Part shown: positions 23,001 through 34,210 of the stretch, piece after piece
Layout of the letters: each line of letters begins with the position of its first letter
Numbering within the stretch: position 1 is the first letter of the stretch
From: Mytilus edulis
Lineage: Eukaryota > Mollusca > Bivalvia > Mytilida > Mytilidae
Reading direction: 5' to 3'
Assembly: GCF_963676685.1 (NCBI RefSeq)
Contig: NC_092349.1
Coordinates: 78,194,604 to 78,258,603, forward strand
DNA: 64,000 nt
The notes under the pieces: generated by a model
What the model was told of the DNA's origin: nothing
The model's input: only the letters and a program-made list of their open reading frames with translations
The model's database searches: none
Translations under genes and position numbers: made by a program

Positions 23001-26000
23001 AACAACTCCACACTATATGTTCTATTTACAATAGCAATCATCATGACATAAAGATCATTAAATCCACCCATGTTTGTCTCTCGCGTATAGATGATAATTA
23101 TACGACCTCTACTATTTTTGTATTTGAATTATGATCACGATCACTGAAAACTATCATATGAATGAAAAATCTCATAGTTTTTAACTGCAGTCAGTTTTCC
23201 CCTTACACAGATATTGAGGGTCCCACTTTTGACAGTTCTATTTAAGACCTGTAATGTCTACATGTTATTACGATGTATAAGTTAAAGTTTTACTAATGAC
23301 TATTTTTGAAACCTTACGACTATTGCAAATCTGAAAACTAAAGACAAAACTCATGTTGACATTTCAATCCAATTTATTTAGGTAGCAGAAACACTTGACT
23401 GGAAATTTGAAGAATCCGAAAATACTGATGTACTATACACAAACGTTTTAAAGGTAGTTGTTGCAGGAGGAACACAACCGAAAACGCCTGTCACACTGAA
23501 ATTACCGTTGCATTCTAAGTCAGTGAAGGTAGCTGACATTGTTATCATGTCTTCTAGTCAGGCTATACCACAGACAAATAATGACTGGGAAGTTGTTGAA
23601 ACCACCAAAGCAAGGATTGAAAATGGCAAAATAGTGTTTGAGGTGTGTCATTTTTCATGGTATGCATTATTCAATACATATATATTGTAAATGCAACAAC
23701 ATAATCATAAATGTAAACAAATGGTTATTACAAAGTATTATTTGTATTTGTTCTTCTGTGGTTAAATTATCTCTTCAATCATTATAGATTAGAGCTTTGA
23801 GAGAACTTATTTTCAATTAATGGAATTGCTTTCCTTTAAAAACCTAATAATGCTGAGGATGTTATTCTATTTTACAGGTATGTGGCTGGGAGCTCGAGGA
23901 AAAAATCAATTATTTCCAAAGGATTTAGCCAGGCAACAAAAGCAGTCAATGGGGAAAGAAAATTAGAAATATATGTTATGGTAAAACAAGAATCAGACGG
24001 CAGTTTTCAACTTGTCATAGAGTGGGCAATACAAATAAAAGCAAAAGAAAGACGCAAATATTGGAAAACAAAGAGACAATTTGACGAGCAGTGTTCTAAA
24101 ACATTAGACATACAGAATAACCGTACTTACAAGGTGAAAAAAACTTTCAATGAAATGTCCATCAACAATCGTTTACCTGTTTTGAAATTTCAAAATTTTT
24201 TTCTTTGAATAAATAGACAATAACTGTTTAGTGTGTCTTCAAATATCAGCAGTATTTGTACGAGGCTAGGAAACAGGGTGTATGCGAGCTTTAAGCAAGC
24301 TATTACCCCTGTTTCGAGCCGAGTACAAATACAGCTGATATTTAAACACACTAAACAGTTATTGTCTTTATCCTGCAATTAATTCTGTATATTATTTGTG
24401 TTTTGAAAGACACAAAAACACATATTTTGCATTTATTTTCGATTTGAAATCCCTTGAGGTCCGTGTAGTAATACGATACAGTAATCACACATCTGGCTGA
24501 AGACGGGTTTGCCAAAAAAGGAATCTCGAATGATCAACAATAATACATCGCTCAAGGTGAACATTTATCTATTTTAACATAACAACTAATTTTTACAGTA
24601 AAAACAAATAACAAAACATTGTCCAATTTGAAACAGGAGTGTACGAGTTGTCCTACGCTTCAGACTCGACATTCACTAAACATGCATGCTGAAATTGACA
24701 TGGTTGTTTTTGTTCATACACATTTAAGTTTTGAAATCGATAGTTGTCATCGTAGAACAGACTGCTGCTCATGTGTGTATATTATCAGAAAATTGGTGTG
24801 ATTCTTATTGCTCTAAAAGAAATGTTTGAAAACAAACAGAACATATTAAACTAATCGTTAATTGGCAATTAATACCTCATTGGAATGCGACTGCAATACA
24901 CATTCTGAGGTCACGCATGTTCATACAATACTCAGTCCGGCAGTGGGCAGAGCTTTAAAGCGATATCTGTATAGTATACAGATACAGCATAGCGATATCT
25001 GTAGGGCTCTATCTGTATAGTAGAACACCCAATTGCAGGATAATATCTTTTTTTTGTTATCGTTATCATTTTTGACAAATGATTATTAGTTTTGCTATTA
25101 TCATTTTTTATCTTTATGAATTTTTCGCAAGAACCAACATTCACATAATTAAACTTTAAAACCATTACATGTATAATTTAAGTAAAACTTGGTTATAATT
25201 TCCTTCACGTGAAAATTGTATTTTCACTCTTTACCTGTATTAAACATTCACTTAGCTATCTGTTAAATTATCGTTTAAACTAAATGTGTTAATGGAATAT
25301 TTGATTTAATATTACTCAAATATTACCATTCTTCACTGCTTTAGAATTATTACTAGTATATATAAGTACATATATTTTGTTAAACATTTATCATAACTAT
25401 TGGAAAATAACACATTACAATATTCATCGAATACTGTAGCTTTTTACAATTAAATCCTTTTGTTTTATTAACTATGATTTACAGCGACATTCCGTGTATA
25501 TACTGCCAAAGTTCTTGATTACAATTAGATGCTTCTCTAAGATTGAACGAAAGTTCGAATTATTCTTCCCAAGATCAAATTTGGACTTTTAAACACCAAT
25601 AACAATTGTTCTAATGTAGAACACTTTAAAGTACTTTAATCCTAGATTTCTTTTGCAAGTTCTAACTCATCACTTTGAAAATGTATTTTACCATTTCCAA
25701 AGGAGAGAAATAAGACTTATCAGTGATACGAATCAAAACTGTTTGGGAGCTAAATCAATAAAAAGTTGACAAGCATAAAAAAACAGAAAATTCCGAAACG
25801 GTGTTCAAAATACAGATTATGCCCGCGAGGCTAACTTTTGTTTGTCATATTTTCCGTCTTCATCGAACCGATATTATACGTTGATTGTAATTTTTTTTCT
25901 TTTAGATGACATTTTCGCAAGATCTCCTGGTAGATGATGTTATGTTAAATGAAAACCAGATGGATATGTATTTTGACCAAAGAAAGGAATTCAGTCTAAA

Positions 26001-29000
26001 AATGTTTACTTTGGTAGCGACAGACGAACTACCTAGAGGGTATATTTTTATCGAGAAACAAGTCACTCCAAAGCAAGAAAATGACTTCGAGCCAAGAATT
26101 GAGAATGTAGACAGTAATTGGATGAAGAATATTAAAAAGCCGCCACAATTTGAATTTGAAAGATGCTTGACATTACCAGTTGGCATGGAAGGCGCACCAG
26201 TCGGCAAAGGAAGTACATCAATCGGCATAGAAGACTCATCAGTCAGCACTGAAGGCGCACAATGTGTTATTCTTGGTATTTATTGTTTGTGTTTACGTGA
26301 AAGATATATTATGTGTAAGATTTTATTGTAGATAACAACAAAGTGAATAATTGTCATACTTTGAAAAAAGAAAAACAACATGCAATGAATTTCATGCGTC
26401 CGAAGCGTTTGTCTGGATAAATCTTTATCAGTTTTTATAAGTTGATAGCATGATACAAATACAGTGAACGTTTTAAGAAAACTACTCAAACCTTACATTC
26501 AATGTTTGCTGTTTTACTTAAATACTGTAAAATAATTTCATTAATCAGTAAGTATACTTTTGGGTTTAAATGAATCATGAATGACTCTTTTAACCTTCTT
26601 GCAACATAAACTATAAATGACTCTTTTAACCTTCTTCTTACAACATAAACTATAAGTATGGCTCATTTACTTTTAGATAATGAAAAAGATGGTAAAGCGG
26701 CGATTCAAGACAAATCAGCTGCCGAAAGTGGTAATATACAACACACAATTTATTTTGTTTACCCTTGTTTTAAATTATCACTCAATTACAGTACTGAGAT
26801 CCCATGAAATATTTCATGACTAGTGGCACTTATGTTACTTCAATGTTTAGATCTTCTACTTATATATATGACTTCGTTAATTTTGATTTGTGATTCACTT
26901 ATTGGACCATTTCACCACAACAGCTATTTTAACATTACTACTTCTGTTACAAAATCTAATGTGAGAGATATATCCGAGCAAGATACATTGACACATTGCT
27001 GCTGATAACACAAATAAATATGTATGCACACACTTAATGATTTATCAAACATGTCTTTACAAATTGAGCAATCGAAAAATATAAGGAGATGTGAATGACG
27101 GCCGTTACATAAGAACCACAAAAAGAACACACACTCAAACAAGACACGACCACTATCCCAGGTTAGTGGAGGTTCAGACGCCAACAACAACTTAATTAAC
27201 AACTCAACAATTAAGTATTTTCTGTCCAAATTGCAGGTCAGAATAAAATAAACCATTATGTATGGTTTGTTGCTGTATATCATATTTGTTCTTTTCTTTA
27301 ATTGTTACACACATATTCCCCCACTATACACACTAATCCGAATAATCGGTACTAAATCAGTACATAAATCGTCATTTCAGAATATAGAAATTTTTAATCT
27401 CTTTGCAAGGAATTGTTCATCTTTTGTTTTAATCTTGCTTTGACCTACTTGCATTATTACATCCAGATTACTCTCACTGTTCTTATATTTTATATCTTAC
27501 AGAATATGAACCAACCAGAAGAGATAGAGGAGAGATCAAGTGTAAGTCGAATAATTTATATCTTGTATTTTGTTTATTATGTTTCAATTATAAATTCTCT
27601 ATAAATCTCATAATGTTTACCAGGAAAACAATCTCAAGCATTTTGTTGTATCTAGAGAAATATTAAGTTAAGTTATTACAAGTTCTATTTCGATTATCAT
27701 TATTTCAACAATACATCCGTTAGAAAACCATTTTAAAAGGGTTTAACCAACGTAAACGTGAAATGAGGAATATGTAAACAATAGTTATTCAGATAAATCA
27801 ACATTAAACAATATTATACAAATGAAATAAATAATAGAGATTCAGAAACAAGCAATTTGCTTTAACAAATCTGTCTCCTTTTACACAAATAATACACTAT
27901 AAATTAATATAAATACTGGCATGCTCTGTAATAAATATATGAAAATGAAAACGGTGGAAATACTAAGAAGACGAAGGAAATAAATAAATAAACATGATCT
28001 TTATCATGTTTTTTTAATGTATACAGGGTGAAATGCTTGGGTTCCTATTGAACGATGAAGTATTAACATCAAGGGTGAAATCGAATACATAGTTGAACGG
28101 TCACCATCACTTTAGTTAAAATATATAATGCGTCTGTGTCGCATCTCAGTAGACCCATGTTTTCGAAGTCTTGGATCTTTATATGCCAGATTATCCTCTT
28201 TACAGTAAATTAAAAACACATGTGTGCTAATCGTTTTTTAAATTATGTTCAGCCTCAACAAGTTTACAAAGTGAAGGTTATTTTCATATATCAAAAACAA
28301 CTGAGAGACAGATCTTAAAATTTTTTTTATTTCTTTTCACTGGTAAATGAAAATTCGAAGTTGATTACCTCATTTATCCAATGCAAGACTATTATTTTGA
28401 AGTTCACAGTTAATAAATTCAACATTGGTTATGTTATCCATACAAAAGCTGATCACATATGATACGATTCTCACGGATAACAATTCCATTGATGATATTA
28501 AACAATCTTCAATCTGAAAGATAAGAACGATTTTTAAAACTATTCATTGAATATCTTTGTATGTCCTGATAAGAACATAATTTAAGACTTCTTATATAAT
28601 CTTGAAAGTTCCAATATAAAGTTATAAGTAATTTTCTAGAAGATTCTGCAGCTATGTTCATAGTTCTACATTTAAAAATGATAAACAATATGCAGCATTA
28701 TGTGACTTTTGTATTTACCCTTGATCAGCAAACTATTACAATTCTAAACATAATAAAGTATAATCTAATCAATACATCATCAATTAATATGAAATAGTTT
28801 GCAATATAAAAGGCATTTATATACTTACACCATCGATGCTCAAAATATCGGTCCATTTGGTCCTCCGGCTTTGTTGTTAACTTGCGTAAATGATTTCTTA
28901 CTTTTGAACATCCATCAGTAAAATGCTGTTATCTTTAATTTATACCCGAGCTGTCCTATTTAATGTTTTATTTTATCATGCACATCATTTATATTTCAGA

Positions 29001-31286
29001 TAAAAAGTTTAAAGTTAAAGTTGATCCTGACGACCCACAGTGTGAGTTATAAATTGTGGAAGCACACCATGTGCTGAGCAAAAAGTGAAATAACAAGAGT
29101 TGATATATATCATATTATTGCAGATCATTTAAAGTTTTCAAACAGGAAAATGAAGATCTAAGGTTTAAAAACAAAGATAATTTGCCAAGGTTGAACAATT
29201 CGCATTGAGTTCACATCGTGGTTTTTATACGCCCGTCAAAATTTTAACGGGACGTATTATGGTATACAAATGTCCGGTGTCCGTCCGTCTGTCTGTCCGT
29301 CTGTCTGTCCGTCCGTCTGTCCGTCCGTCTGTCCGTCTGTCTGTCCGGCGTAAACATGTCGCACCATAACTTGAGAACGACTTATCCAAATTTCATGAAA
29401 CTTAACATAGTTGTTTCTTATGATGGTCAAATGATCTGTATACTTTTTGGTGAAAATAAGATTAAAACTTTTTGAGTTACGGCACTTTGTAACTAAAACA
29501 GGGGTGTGTTTTTTTCACATGTCGCACCATATCCCAAAAATGATTCTTAATTATGGCTTAAAACTTTAAACACTTCTTAGTTATATTAATCTTAATATCT
29601 GTATACTTTTTGGTGATGATTCAAAATTTTATTTTTGAGTTATTGAGTATTTTGTAAAAAAGGGGTAGGGGTTTTTTACATGTCGCACCATATCTCAAAA
29701 CCGATTTATGATTATTGCTTAAAACTTTACACAGTTCTTTGTTATATTAATCTGAAGATCTGTATACTTTTTGGTGATGATTCAAAATTTCATTTTTGAG
29801 TTATTGAGTATTTTGTAAAAAAAGGGGGAGTTTTTTTTTACATGTTGTGCCGTATCTCAAAAACCATTTATGATCATTGCTTAAAACTTTACACACTTCT
29901 TTGTTATATTAATCTAAAGATCTGCATACTTTTTGGTGATGATTCAAAACTTTATTTTGGAGTTATTGAGTATTTTGTTAAACAGGGGAGGTTTTTTTTT
30001 TACATGTCGCGCCGTATCTCAAAAATAATTTTTGATTATTGCTTAAAACTTTACACACTTCTTTGTTATATTAATCTAAAGATCTGTATACTTTTTGGTT
30101 TTGATTCAAAATTTTATTTTAGTGAAATTTAGTTTTTTGTAAAAAAAAAACAGGGTTGGGGATTTTACATGTCCCCGCCGTGTCTCAAAAACGATATATG
30201 GTTATTGCTTAAAACTTTCTCAGAAACTATTTATGATTATTGCATAAAACTTCCACACAAGACGTCGGGTGTATCATGCGCTCATGGCGCAGCTGTTTAT
30301 TTTGTTTCTGGAGTGTTGTCGCCAATAATATATTTTTTCTATTGAAGTACCTCTGTTTTTTCTTACATCTAGTTTCTTCTGGTGATAGTTTTTTGTTTTT
30401 CTACAACAAATGCTTTGATTGACACTTAAAATGATCGTACCGTTTCAGATCAAGATTTAATATAAAAATAACAGACATGAAAGACTTCAAATTAGCTCGT
30501 TAATTTTTATGCCCCATTGATGGGCATCATGTTTTCTGGTCTGTGCGTCCGTCCGTCTGTTCGTGCGTTCGTTCGTCCGATCGTCCCGCTTCAGGTTAAA
30601 GTTTTTGATCGAGGTAGTTTTTGATGAAGTTGAAGTCCAATCAACTTGAAACTTAGTACACATGTTCCCTATGATATGATCTTTCTAATTTTAATGCCAA
30701 ATTATAGATTTCACTCCATTTGCACGGTGCACTGAACATAGAAAGTGATAGTGCGGATGGGGCATCCATGTACTGGGGACACATTCTTGTTCACAATTAA
30801 TTTGCATATTTTTTTTTTCATTTGGGGGGTCTTTTGTAGCTGACTATGCGGAATTGGGCTTGCCGTCGTTGAAAACATGTCAATCGTTGTTATATTTATT
30901 AATATTGAAACAAAACGTTTTTTAAAACTTTCAAAAGTATCAGCGTATTTCCGGGTTAAAATAACCGTGTTTGAATACTTTCAGGTACTATACAGGTACT
31001 GCGAAAAGGGTCTTTGAGAAGAATTGGAGACCTTTTGACCGACGAAGAATGTTATAAACTTGGCGCAATCTTGCGAATAGAAAAAAAGGTTTTAGATAAG
31101 TTAAAGGGAAAAGAAAACATTCAGCACAAAATATTCGAAGAGTGGCGGTACAAGCACACCCTCCCAAATGCATCTTTAGTAGAAGTACTAGCAGAAGCAT
31201 TAGAAAAAATTGGAAGAATTTCCGAAGCAGAAATTGTATGGAGAGCACACGCTGATAAATCAGAATTTAGTTATTCTGTAGACTAA
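17016..31286 (+). CDS. Ankyrin-repeat / ZU5 / UPA-like / Death-domain protein, PIDD-like architecture (14 coding exons)
   Basis: Coding exons: 17016-17045, 18916-19002, 19380-19490, 19793-19891, 20536-20735, 21528-21876, 22334-22525, 23382-23659, 23878-24133, 25906-26275, 26677-26730, 27503-27541, 29000-29041 and 30985-31286. All have GT-AG borders and compatible phases and give 802 aa. Residues 11-140 are about four ankyrin repeats (TVLHYAASNGLVDVI; ETAVFYAVKHNQLQVL; SPLSLAVDKKLIDICKFL). Residues about 324-455 are ZU5 (SGTTIEPKIEPGCCIQIPEG, ending VCHFSWY). A UPA-like region follows (about 460-600), then a low-complexity linker, and a Death domain at about 713-795 (IGDLLTDEECYKLGAIL, FEEWR, VEVLAEALEKIGR). 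No signal peptide or membrane segment, so probably cytosolic. The domain order resembles PIDD1 and ankyrins but with few ankyrin repeats and one clear ZU5. Residues 446-448 are HFS, the PIDD1-type self-cleavage motif. Uncertain points: exon 7 could start 24 bases earlier (also in frame) and exon 10 could end at 26263 (same phase). A 5' untranslated exon is possible. Confidence 0.85.
17356..17963. mobile_element. Short TIR element in intron 1 of the ANK-ZU5-UPA-DD gene
   Basis: Left end TCAAGGGGCACTAGCT at 17356 and right end AGCTAGTGCCCCTTTGA ending at 17963, an inverted pair of 16-17 bases with one extra A. About 608 bp, with no transposase frame. Target duplication not resolved. Confidence 0.6.
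18455..18780. repeat. TGACCTTGACCT-type dispersed repeat, degenerate
   Basis: Contains GCTGTGACCTTGACCTTTGA at about 18608 and related pieces at 18468 (GCTGTGACGTTGACACTTGA) and 18745 (TATGTGACCTTGAAACTTTG), about 140 bases apart, followed by similar CAAATTG / CCAAAATCATCACG-like DNA. It lies in intron 1 just before exon 2. TGACCT half-sites of this kind are common in bivalve dispersed repeats. Confidence 0.5.
23649..23657 (+). other. Codons for the HFS self-cleavage motif at the end of ZU5
   Basis: CAT TTT TCA encode H446-F447-S448 of the ANK-ZU5-UPA-DD protein, in the context EVCHFSW. In PIDD1 and UNC5CL, ZU5 domains cut themselves between F and S of this motif, and NUP98 uses the same triad. 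The exon donor lies two bases after the Ser codon (splitting the Trp codon at 23659/23660). An alternative donor before the motif (after 23642) would shift the frame of the next exon into an early stop, so the motif-containing form is the one supported. Confidence 0.75.
24214..24367. mobile_element. Long-hairpin (foldback) element in an intron
   Basis: About 154 bp. The left arm starts AGACAATAACTGTTTAGTGT and includes CAGTATTTGTACGAGGCT. The right arm is the reverse complement with small mismatches, ending AACAGTTATTGTCT. The core is GCGAGCTTTAAGCAAGCT. Same architecture as the hairpins at 4225 and 5955, different sequence. It begins about 80 bases after a coding exon of the ANK-ZU5-UPA-DD gene. 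Confidence 0.8.
26176..26259 (+). repeat. 21-bp coding minisatellite (four heptapeptide units)
   Basis: Four tandem 21-base units at 26176, 26197, 26218 and 26239, inside the exon that starts at 25906, encode PVGMEGA, PVGKGST, SIGIEDS and SVSTEGA. Units are 50-75% alike, in frame, and lie in the linker between the UPA-like region and the Death domain. Probably a disordered, length-variable spacer. Confidence 0.8.
26584..26655. repeat. Short tandem duplication in an intron
   Basis: A segment reading ATGACTCTTTTAACCTTCTT followed by ACAACATAAACTATAA occurs twice in succession about 36 bases apart, just before the acceptor of the 54-base exon at 26677. Confidence 0.85.
29230..29345 (+). repeat. 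ACGGGACGTATTATGG element with a CCGTCTGT microsatellite
   Basis: Starts TACGCCCGTCAAAATTTTAA and CGGGACGTATTATGGTATAC, followed by a (GTCCGTCTGT)n tract at about 29277-29345. This is the head of a dispersed element whose body then runs into the 162-bp tandem array. It lies in the last intron of the ANK-ZU5-UPA-DD gene. Confidence 0.8.
29355..30230 (+). repeat. ~162-bp tandem array in the last intron of the ANK-ZU5-UPA-DD gene
   Basis: Units begin at the phrase CATGTCGCACCATATCTCAA or a variant, at 29355, 29518, 29679, 29841, 30003 and 30168, so periods are 161-165. Each carries TTGCTTAAAACTTTACACA, then GATCTGTATACTTTTTGGTG and a poly-A/G-rich joint. The 96-codon frame at 29842-30132 arises from the array and is not a gene. 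Position effects on splicing of the last (Death-domain) exon are possible but not visible. Confidence 0.9.
30504..30791 (+). repeat. GGGGCAT dispersed element
   Basis: Starts TTTTATGCCCCATTGATGGG, then CATCATGTTTTCTGGTCTGT, a CGTCCGTCCGTCTGTTCGT tract, CCGCTTCAGGTTAAAGTTTT and a tail ending GGACACATTCTTGTT. It lies about 190 bases before the Death-domain exon. Confidence 0.9.
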
Positions 31287-32954
31287 ATAGTAGCTGTGTT
31301 ATATACATAGATGTTGAAAACAATTGATTTGAACTTTATTTATTCCGGTTTTTTTTTATATTCGTATATCAGTTATCCTCTTGACACTTTATGATTTTAA
31401 TGCAATATAAAAATATTGAATATGTTTGTATAAATGATTACAATTATAACTTTAATTGATCTTAGTATGATTGAAGCTTTGATGCAAAACAAAAACACGT
31501 TTCATTACGCAGCACTTAAGGTTTGCTACTATAAGTCGTGACATTTAGAAACTATCGCTACTTTTGTGCTGACATGAATTATCATTTATATGGTCATATT
31601 TATAAACTAACTGTTTACAAAACTTTTGAATTTTTGATATAATAAGGCTTTTCTACTTCCGTAATAAATTATTGTAGCTGTATTTGACAAAACTTTTATG
31701 ATTTTTTTTCCCTCAATGCTCTTCAACACCGTGCTTTAATTTGTCCTTTTTAACTTGTTTTGATTCGAGCATCACTTATGAATCTTTAATAGACGAAACG
31801 CGAGTCTGGTGTAAATACGCAATTTAGCCCTTGTATATGTGATAAGTTTGTTTAAACTATTGAAATTCGATTTTGAGATAAAAGGTTGTCCAAAAGTCCA
31901 AAACTTGATATTCTTCCAAACAAAAATACGGAATTTGGACCTTTAAATTTTTCTTGCAGACTTTTCATTTTCCTATTCACAAAAAATATATTAAAAGGAC
32001 AAATATTGTCATGAGTAACATCTTAAAAGTTGTTTTGTCATTCTCGTCAAAAAGTCCAAAGTAATTTCACAAAAATACTGAAATCCGCGGAAAATTCAAA
32101 ACGGAAAGTCCGTAAATTAATGGAAAAATTAAAAGCTCAAACACATCAAACGAATGGACAACAACTGTCATATTCCTGACTTGGTACAGGCATTTTTTTT
32201 ATGTAGAAAATGGTGGATTGAACTTGATTTTATATCTAACTAATAATAAGAATAACGATACCATCCCTTGTGCCTGGAACTCTCCAATCAGGTTTTAGAT
32301 TCAATTTCAGTACGTGCAATGGAACAGAGGAGTAATTAATCACTCCTAGTATCAATAAATTCATTTAAGTTCACAATAACTTATTTGATGTTGTAAATCA
32401 ATAACTATTTTACCTTTCGTGAAAATATAAACGCAAGAACTAAAAAAAAGGTTTCTTTTGAACATGAAAGTGTTGAATAATGAAACAAACAAGAAATAAA
32501 CATCTCTTGGTGTGAAAGTGAACATTATTTGTAAACATTTAATTTGCACATTCTACTAAGTTCAAGGACCGTGTTGTTGTTTACATACCATAGTTATTCT
32601 ATTCCAGTTGTTTTCCATTCGTTTGATTTGTTTCAGCTTTTGGTTTTGCAATTTTGTAAGGGACTTTCCGATTCTAATTTTCCTTGGAGCTCGTTTTTTT
32701 TTAATACAAATTCTGACTTTTTCTCTGTTTTTAAGTTCCACGGAATTTAAAATCTCAATATGAACAAAATTAGTTTGACTAAAACTTCTTGCAAAAATAA
32801 CCCGGTATAACTGTTGGAAATTTTGAATAGACATGCCATGTACTCTTTAAGTGGACGATATTATAGTATTTAATCACTTATTCCGATTTTTCGTCCCATC
32901 AGCGTGAATTAAAGTCATACGAAACTTCAATTTAAAAAAACAATGATTCCCTTG
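31287..32954. other. Intergenic after the Death-domain exon
   Basis: Probable 3' untranslated region, then AT-rich DNA. A motif at about 31765-31825 (GAGCATCACTTATGAATCTT, then AGACGAAACGCGAGTCTGG) is a dispersed-repeat fragment whose relative lies in opposite orientation near 40940-40980. The stretch at about 32630-32700 (TTTGGTTTTGCAATTTTGTA, AGGGACTTTCCGATTCTAAT) resembles pieces of the repeat at 35474-36445. Confidence 0.45.
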
Positions 32955-33413
32955 TTTTTTATGCCCCACCTACCATAGTAGAGGGGCATTATGTTTTCTG
33001 GTCTGTGCCTTCGTTCGTCCGTTCGTCCGTCTGTCCGTCCGCTTCAGGTTAAAGTTTTTGGTCAAGGTAGTTTTTGAAGAAGTTGAATTCCAATCAACTT
33101 GAAACTTAGTACACATGTTCCCCATGATATTATCTTTCTAATTTTACTGCCAAATTATAGTTTCGACTCCAATTTCATGGTCCACTGAATATAGAAAATG
33201 ATAGTGCGAAGTTCAGGTTAAAGTTTTTGGTCAAGGTAGTTTTTGATGAAGTTAAAGTTACATCAACTTGAAACTTAGTACACATGTTCCCAATGATATG
33301 ATCTTTCTAATTTTAATTCCAAATTAAAGTTGTGACCCCAATTTTACGGTCCACTGAACATAGAAAATGATAGTGCGTGTGGGGCGTTCGTGTACTATGG
33401 ACACATTCTTGTT
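32955..33413 (+). repeat. GGGGCAT dispersed element with an internal duplication
   Basis: Same head and tail as the other copies, but the body (CAGGTTAAAGTTTTTGGTCA through GATAGTGCG) occurs twice, about 33045-33210 and 33213-33380. This makes it about 160 bases longer than the copies at 30504, 41484 and 46447. Confidence 0.9.
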
Positions 33414-34006
33414 TGTTACTAAATGGTTAGTTTTTATGATAAAACTTATACATAACTTTTCCTGTAGAAAGTTCTTTTATTTGTCCAATTTTAGCGGAAA
33501 TGTACTTGTTTATAATTGTTTGCTTCCAGCCAATATTTCGCCGAATGATTTCCGTATGCCATTGTTTACAAAGGTGGCAATTGATAACCTTCGGTTTCAA
33601 AGCACGACCATTAATTAAAAGCTGCCATATTTTCACAACAACCCTGACCTAATATGTTTTTGACGAAAGGACGATATGGCTACCTTAAAAAATGATAAAA
33701 TCGTGCATAGAAGACTAAGTTTATGATATATGCATCCATTGGTTCAAGAATTGTATTACCATTATTTTTCGCCAAGGACTCGTTTCATATGACTTTAAGG
33801 CAACACTATTTTACCAATGTTTTTTGTCTCAGAGGTGAGGCAATGCAACAATAGGTTATATCAATCTCATAACACGATTAAATTATGATAACCATACCAA
33901 GATAACACATAAAACTGCAATTCAAATCATATTGACTCTCAAGAGATTAAGAAGAGAATATGCGCATCTACAGGACAAACGTCTACTGCTTTGTATGCTA
34001 TGTATA
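33414..34006. other. Intergenic, no gene seen
   Basis: The open frames at 33367-33618 and 33427-33636 overlap the repeat tail and lack support. Confidence 0.35.
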
Positions 34007-34210
34007 AAATTGAGAATGGAAATGGGGGATGTGCCAAAGAGACAACAACCTGACCATAGAAAAAAAAACAGCAGAAGGTCACCAACAGGTCTTCAATGTA
34101 GCGAGAAATTCCCGCACCCGGAGGCGTCCTTCAGCTGACCCCTAAAAATATATACTAGTTCAGTAATAATGAACGCCATACTAATTTCCAAATTGTACAC
34201 AAGAAACTAA
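34007..34210 (+). repeat. AATTGAGAATGGAAATGGGG dispersed repeat, copy 1
   Basis: Shares AATTGAGAATGGAAATG, CAAAGAGACAACAACC, GGTCTTCAATG and CTAGTTCAGTAATAATGAAC with segments at 44490, 45161 and 57108. An open frame covers the first part but follows the repeat and not a conserved protein. Confidence 0.8.

Noticed and set aside
29842-30132. 96-codon open frame
   Set aside because: Lies wholly inside the 162-bp tandem array, its sequence repeats with the array, and it sits within an intron.
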